From Bradysia coprophila (taxonomy: Eukaryota; Arthropoda; Insecta; Diptera; Sciaridae): DNA of 64,000 bases. How positions within the stretch are numbered: the stretch's first letter is position 1; every line of letters begins with the position of its first letter. The DNA is taken from NCBI RefSeq assembly GCF_014529535.1, contig NW_023503584.1, positions 4,200,832 through 4,264,831 of the forward strand. Reading direction: 5' to 3'. Position numbers and translations under genes: made by a program. The notes beneath the pieces are model-generated. The model did not search any database, had not been told where the DNA came from, and was given only the letters and a program-made list of their open reading frames with translations. Positions 58,115 through 64,000 of this stretch are shown here, piece by piece.

Positions 58115-58545
58115 AATTTAGGAAATTAAAATTTGTTTGTAGAACCAGAATTATCGTTCATTTTTACAACTTGACCGTGGATGAGCACGACCCATTTTTG
58201 GTGTTTTCAGTAGATTCTAAAAAACGAATCGTTTCCTGGCTACGTTTTTCTAATCTCAACAACAAAAATGAGTTCCTGAGACACCCGTCAAAGAGAGGAA
58301 TTCGTCAACTTTCATCAATTGATTTTCACTAATTCTGAGTCAGATCTACAAACACCCTTATGATGACAATTTCTTTCGAGAACAAGCAACTAGCATAAGG
58401 TAAGATGATTTTGGAGCATTTGAAGAATTCAGACTATTGCTCGGTTCATGTTTTTTTTATTGGAATTTAATTATCGTAAGTTACGATTCGTAACACAAGA
58501 TTTGGACTCGTAATCATATTAAATATAAGTTTGCGCAGTTTGTAC
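58115..58545. other. Convergent spacer between MRP copy 2 and Cdk9
   Basis: 431 bp between the two stop codons. It presumably holds both 3' UTRs and poly(A) sites; no gene or repeat is seen. Confidence 0.6.
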
Positions 58546-59895
58546 TTAGTATACCCTATCTTGATAACTATTGTCCTGAGATCTGTTTTGGATTTGATTC
58601 ACACCCATTTGCTGCTGATAATGCCTCATCATTTGAGTGGATCGTCGCGGCGGTGCCAAGTATTCGAACATACTGGACAGATGATGTGACAGCATCTTAC
58701 TCAAATCAGATGGCATCGGATCTGTCCAGAAGAAATCGTGATTCAATGCAGAGTCTGCGTCTATGCGAGCGTTCGGGTCCAATTGAAGCAATTTGTCCAG
58801 TAAATGACATCCGTACTGATTCTGAACGTATGCCTTCAAGCGATCTTTCACCTTACGCTTGTGTCCCATCGGCAATTCCATTTTGTTGTACAGTTCCAAT
58901 TTCTCAATGCCGGGCCACACTTCTGGTGTGAATGAACCGCATAATTGTGAAATGAAAATGATTTGCTGCTGTTCGGTGTTGCCTTGCATAATTGGCGAAC
59001 GTGTCCACATTTCGGCCATAATACAACCGGCACCCCACATATCGACGGGTGGCCCGTAATTACGATCGCCGAGCAACAGTTCGGGTGGGCGATACCACAG
59101 TGTGACGACTCGATTGGTGTAACGATTGGGTACGCCGGTTTTGGACACGCTAAATGCACGGGCTAGACCAAAGTCAGCCAGTTTGAGAATTCCGTTTTTT
59201 GTTATCAAAACGTTGGCCGCTTTCATGTCGCGATGTAAAATTTTGTTGCTGTGTATGTAGTACAGGCCGTTCAGCAGTTGCTGCAAAACCTTTTTTATTT
59301 CGCCCAAACTGAATTTGACGTTCATATTGGATAGCAGTCCAGCCAGATCGTGTTCACAGAAATCAAACACCAAGTAGAACGTCGATCTGTAGCTGTTGTT
59401 TTTGTTCGCCTTTGTGCGACAAATTTCGAGAAGATTGACGACGTTCTCATGCTTCAACAGTTGTAGAATGCGAATTTCACGTAATGCCGTAATGGGGAAC
59501 TGTTTTCGATCGGGAAATATTGTCAATTTTTTGTAGCAAAAAATCTAATTTCCAAATCATCAGCTTACCCCTTCCTTTTCATTTTCCATTAAAACTTTCT
59601 TCATGGCCACGAATTTCCGAGTTCCGCCCTTTTCGCGCGCTTTGAACACCTCTCCGAAGGTGCCTTGTCCGATTTTGGCTACTTTCTCGTATTTGCTTGA
59701 TTCCGCACAGCAAATGAAATCATAATTTTCGATGTATTTCTCTTTGATAGCCAAATTTTGCATTGTCTTCGAAGTTTGTGGAGCGGCGGTGGTGGTGGTA
59801 TTCTCTTCTCGACTTGTTGAAGCCATGGTCACGTCCTCGTTCAATCTTCCGGAATTATTCTGAGCAATGTTGGAGTTTGATTGGATGTTCATCAA
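58546..59895 (-). CDS. Cdk9: Cyclin-dependent kinase 9 (P-TEFb kinase)
   Basis: Catalytic subunit of P-TEFb, which with cyclin T phosphorylates the RNA polymerase II C-terminal domain, DSIF and NELF to release paused polymerase in the nucleus. Two exons, 59895-59569 and 59499-58546, join in phase 0; 426 residues. Motifs: GQGTFGEVFKAR glycine loop, VAMKK with ATP Lys about 98, FPITALREI (the family's PITALRE helix, first residues of exon 2), HRDMKAANVL with Asp about 200, DFGLARAF, and the activation loop PNRYTNRVVTLWYRPPE with the T-loop Thr about 237. The end of the kinase domain, FFWTDPMPSDL and FEYLAPPRR, matches CDK9 closely. An N-terminal Ser/Thr/Asn-rich extension of about 60 residues is longer than in vertebrate CDK9. 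Confidence 0.97.
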
Positions 59896-60216
59896 TCGAA
59901 AGAAAAAGTTTAGTTTTCAATTCTGAAATTTATTGCTGGTATCAAGGTGAATGTCTTTTTGTTTTCGATTTCAACACACAACGAAATCATATGCGTAGAC
60001 GATACAAATGTCAAAATTCTCCTGCCGGTAGCGTTCACCTTCGTTTCGACTTTCGATATCGATAACGGTTCAACTTCGACTTTCCACTTTCTTTAAACGC
60101 ACGCATTTTGAATTTCAAAAATAATGTATTCGCATCAATGCTTGTAATGTTTAATTCATTTTCCTAATTCTAAATCCACTTTCTACAATACATTGCTTTG
60201 TAAACGAATCGTTTGT
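59896..60216. other. Spacer upstream of Cdk9, downstream of the esterase
   Basis: 321 bp holding the Cdk9 5' region and the esterase 3' region; nothing else recognised. Confidence 0.55.
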
Positions 60217-62355
60217 TTATTCGCCGTTCCGAGTTATATTCCAACGTGCATAACGATTTAGATACAATCCATGCTTTTCAACCAAATGCCTTCCAATATC
60301 CAAGTAAAATGCATCATTTTCCTCAAACACCGGCCAATTCATTGTGGCCAAATGTTCATCAGTGACGTTATTGGGATTACTGACAAGAAACAGGAAGAAA
60401 TATTCACAAAACGTCTTTATCCAAACCACTTCAAGAACTTGTATGGAACTTGAAACGTCCGTAACGCAGTGGCATTATGACAACCACGGCAAAGTAAAAT
60501 GAACCAAGCAGGAGCGCTTGATTTGACTATGAACCAGAGGCCTCATATTTTGCAAATACAATTAATTCAATATATGTCAGTGGTCATTTGAGTTCATTTT
60601 CATACAGCGTATCAGTCCCTTATTTGATTTTTCAAAAATGAACCGCTTCTGTCTGGTTTATTTTACTCAGCCGTGCACCAACATAAAAAACTGAATTTAT
60701 ATGAAAATTTTGGACTACTGCGCCCACTGCGTCGAGAAGGCCCCTTATTCCCCTTATTTAAATTCTGTTCGTATACCTGTTCTTGTAGTGCGTGTTCTTT
60801 CAGAACCTTGGTTACCTACCCATTCTTAGCGAAATTCTCGTAAATACTTAAGAGCCGTTCCACCACAAAGTTATCAGGACTCTCTACGCCTATCACCGGA
60901 AAGAAATTCCACGGAACCAAATAATGAATGTCGTCGCCATGAGCAACCGAGAAAGGCAGATTCCTCGGAAAAATGAATAAACTGAAACTTCCCACGTAGG
61001 AGAATTTATAGTAATAAACGTCGATAAATGCCGATGCCAAATTGACGAACAGGTGAGTGGGATAGCCAATGGTGCTGTCTGAGAAAAGGTGACTTAAATC
61101 ATCGAATGATCGCGCATCGATGACATCGTATGGAAAGTATGATTCTCGGAACTGTTTGCTAAGTGCTTTTGATGTGTTGGTTCCCTCTTCATATACAAAG
61201 CAACGGGGTGCTATGTCGCTAAATCTCTCATTCAATTCAGTCATAAACGACGAGTTGGCCAAAATACCTAGAAATTTATCGAAACTATTCGGTTTTGTTG
61301 CTTAAACAATGGTTTTGCCGGTGTGCTATACCTGGAACTTCTTGGGCGAATTCTTCACTTATGATTCCAATTAGAGTTGGTACTTTTGTAAAATTTCCAA
61401 TTTTGAAGAGATGCGTCGGCTGATCTTCAAGAAATCTTTTTTGTCCGAAATCCGGTTCGACTACGGGCCAAAAATTCAAATCAGGACATGGACCATTCGC
61501 TAAACTCATTTGCACCGATAAAATTTCGTCTTCAGTTTTATTTCTCAAGCACTGTACTATTGCATCCCGACTATCATTTTCACAGTTCAGGTTTGTAGCA
61601 AAAATTCGTACTGTGTCCATTAAGTCACTCGTTAAATTTCTGTGAGACACAATTGACCCACTCATCCCGATAACTCGATGAAAAAGACCAGTTGAAAGTG
61701 GCGATGCCATCATCGCTGTTACCGAGAATGCTCCAGCACTCATTCCCCAAATGGTAATTTTGTCACTGTCGCCACCGAAAGCAACGATGTTTCTTTTGAT
61801 CCACTCTACTGCTCTCAATTGATCTTTCAAACCGGCATTTCCGGGTGCTTCTGCTGAACCCGTTGCAAGGAATCCGAAAGCACCCATTCGGTAATTGATT
61901 GTTACGAAAACAAGATCACGATCCATCATTACAATTGGACTAGAAATAATTGCACTGCCCATTTCGAAACCACCTCCATGAATGTACACAATTACAGGTT
62001 TTAGACCACTTCCGCTATCCGGCAAATTCTCAGTGAAAACATTTAAATGAAGGCAGTCTTCTCCTATGTTTCTTGCCGCTACCAACCCTGCAGGTTGAGA
62101 GCATGCGAGCCCGTACTTAGTCCCATTAAGAATTCCAGTCCATGGATCGTTCGGCAACGGATCCTTAAATCTAAGTGCTCCAACCGGTGGTTTCGCAAAT
62201 GGAATACTAAGAAATGCGTGGAAGGTCACGTTTCGTCTTGATTGCATTGTTGTGCCTTCGATTCTCCCATCAGGCGTGGTTACAATTGCACAAATTGTGA
62301 ATTCAACGATTGTAAATATAACAAAAACAAATAGAGCCACGCGCTGATAACCCAT
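60217..62355 (-). CDS. Secreted carboxylesterase (type B, alpha/beta hydrolase)
   Basis: A serine hydrolase of the insect carboxylesterase family that cleaves carboxylic esters; such enzymes act in detoxification, hormone or pheromone turnover. Three exons, 62355-61332, 61267-60820 and 60379-60217, splice in frame to 544 residues. It starts with a hydrophobic signal peptide (about residues 1-23). Landmarks: SIPFAKPPVGALRFKDP, EDCLHLNVF, oxyanion hole HGGGF, NYRMGAFGFL, nucleophile elbow GMSAG (family often GESAG), GIISEEF for the catalytic acid, and AHGDDIHYL for the His. The triad is therefore complete. Several N-glycosylation sequons (NVT, NGT, NLT, NDS, NKT, NFT) fit secretion. The physiological substrate cannot be read from the sequence. 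Intron 2 (440 bp) contains a piece of a MITE. Confidence 0.94.
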
Positions 62356-62430
62356 AGTGTTCGTTCAGCAGTATAAAAGTGAATGAAATTAAAATGTGTG
62401 TACCAACAAACAGTATATATACACACCGGC
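62356..62430 (-). promoter_or_regulatory. Probable core promoter of the carboxylesterase
   Basis: On the minus strand TATATATA (about 62413-62420) lies some 60 bp before the ATG, and an initiator-like TTCATTC about 30 bp downstream of it at around 62384. The spacing fits a TATA/Inr promoter with a short 5' UTR. Confidence 0.45.
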
Positions 62431-64000
62431 ATGATAAAGAGAATCCACGAGTCACTCCACATGATAAAGGTAATAAAGTAAACCAGGTGATTCACAATCA
62501 TTGAATCAAATACGACATCAAACATTTTAGCTGAGATACAGTTAAGCTGCGTGACTTAAATTGCTTGGGGAAAAACTGAGTAAAATGTAAAATGTTTCAG
62601 TACACTTAAGTGGTGGTCACAAAATTATGTCACCAATTTAACCGTTGAAGAGAGAATTTATCGCTGGGTGGCATAAATTACTATGAATTATGTGAAATAG
62701 CTCCAGAAATTACCTTTTTAACTTATCTCATTAATTAACGAAAATCTTAACGTTGAATTTTCTTGCATTGGTCATGAATTTTATGACTTGCGAACACATT
62801 TCTACATATTTTTATATATTTCCCATTTTACAGAATTTTACTAAGTTTTCCCAAATTTTTCTACATTTTCCAGAGTTTTCCTGAATTTCACCAAATTTTT
62901 CCTAAAATATTTTTTGTGAACATTAAGGAAAATATGAAGAAATCAAAGAAAATGTTGGAAAATTCACGAAAATATAAGAAAACATTTTCCCAAAAACAGT
63001 CACTGATTTATATGGGGAAAAAAAGGTTCACGACTCCCTTACTATTACAAGCAAGCAATACTTTTAGTACACAAATACCGGATGCTACAATCCCCCTGCA
63101 CAATGGGACTTTCTCGATCATATGTTCGAAACCTTCTAGTCGACTTTTTCCATCTAAAAACTCACAGTGGACGCCAGTGAAATTTAGGGAGAAATTTTCA
63201 TCAGTTGATTGTAAGCTGTCAAACAAAAGTGCTTATAAATCTTATATAGGTCTAATACGCGTGCGTGTAACCCGTATAAACAAGTACAAGCAGTTTTGTT
63301 TGTTTGAGTGAGCCACCGAAAAACAGATGAAGCAACGCGCTTCAAGCAACAGTGCTATTAATGACAGCTGCCAAATAGACACACAAGCTTCGAAGAATTT
63401 TTTTGAAAGCGGTGTTGACTTCTTAGGTCGAAGTCCTTTCTAAGTACATATAAAAAAGTTCACTGGAAAATGCGTCCGATTTCGGTAGGCTGTTTTTCAA
63501 AAGATTCCCTCTCAGGTGAATTTACATGTGAGTGGTGTGATACCATGGTGTTTAGTTGTAGAAAGTTTATTGCCAAAGCACCAGTGCTTTGTTATTGCTC
63601 AATCTCTTCAACGAAAAGTTCAACGCTAATTCCTTTAGAGAGAAAGTCATCGGCAATGTTCAACAACAAACATTTCGCCGATGCTTCTCATCGAGGCATA
63701 GACTTTGCTTATTGATGGGATGAGTTTCGAACATTTATGGATAATTTTGGGTATAGGTACAGGAACAATATTCTGTGTAAATATTTCCCTGTCGACGAGA
63801 ATTTATCTAGGAAATTCGTCGCTTAAGTCACATTTATTTATTTATTGATGAATACATCAATTAGTGGTCTAACAATATACCGTCAGTGCATACGTGAAAG
63901 AATGGATATTTTTTCAAATTAGAAACAAATTCGATAAATTTTTCCGAAAATTAATTAACCACAAGACGAATTGCGGTTTTGTACAAATTTATCAATGAAA
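62431..64000. other. Right-hand intergenic DNA with repeat fragments
   Basis: No gene is supported. It holds a TTTTCC-rich patch at about 62820-62995 related to 50450-50590, a diverged MITE half at about 63225-63340, and a foldback arm at about 63388-63510. The frame at 63470-63715 has a faint retroelement-like look (APVL, ADASHRGI) too weak to annotate. 63720-64000 shows nothing recognisable. Confidence 0.55.
63388..63510. repeat. Single arm of the 16712-17764 foldback family
   Basis: CTTCGAAGAATTTTTTTGAA and GCGTCCGATTTCGGT match the right arm at about 17641-17766 with scattered changes, showing the family is dispersed. Confidence 0.75.

Noticed and set aside
63470..63715. Possible retroelement reverse-transcriptase/RNase H fragment (APVL, ADASHRGI)
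   Set aside because: Only a few residues agree, spacing is wrong, and no flanking pol domains or terminal repeats are visible.

Overview
This is a nuclear genomic window from an insect, most likely a dipteran and possibly a lower dipteran such as a fungus gnat; the order-level guess is inference. Genes have compact exons with introns often only 55-70 bp long and canonical GT/AG sites. The proteins resemble Drosophila-type orthologues (Mtmr6 with a FYVE finger, MRP/ABCC, Cdk9). The intergenic DNA is very AT-rich and packed with small nested DNA transposons.

Layout. 1-1341 (+): C-terminal part of an unrecognised multi-exon gene, converging with 1363-3402 (-), a complete five-exon malate synthase ending in the peroxisomal signal AKL. 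6343-6994 (+): a two-exon secreted glycoprotein. 10081-10839 and 15222-15980 (-): two intronless, near-identical short-chain dehydrogenases, with a fragment of a third between them cut by a MITE. 12600-14916: a Helitron/Helentron-like repeat. 19491-22139 (+): myotubularin-related phosphatase (Mtmr6 type). 25414-26667 (-): an intronless, Rickettsiales-like aspartate aminotransferase with an apparent mitochondrial presequence, a candidate bacterium-to-insect transfer. 29156-36160: a 7 kb relative of the Helentron-like repeat whose interior is a 5.4 kb array of a 19-bp near-palindromic minisatellite. 37078-43654 and 51441-58114 (+): tandem duplicates of an ABCC1/MRP1-type transporter, duplicated together with about 850 bp of upstream DNA. 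58546-59895 (-): Cdk9. 60217-62355 (-): a secreted carboxylesterase. The spaces between are nested MITEs and foldback repeats, several with exact target-site duplications.

The genes do not form a pathway. Several have plausible links to metabolism or detoxification (MRP pumps, esterase, SDRs, malate synthase, aminotransferase), but nothing in the sequence shows co-regulation. The strongest points for follow-up are the bacterial-type aminotransferase, the peroxisomal malate synthase, the minisatellite-bearing Helentron-like element, and a relic third copy of the MRP upstream region at about 27.33-27.64 kb. All calls come from reading translations, splice sites and repeats by eye; no database search was possible.
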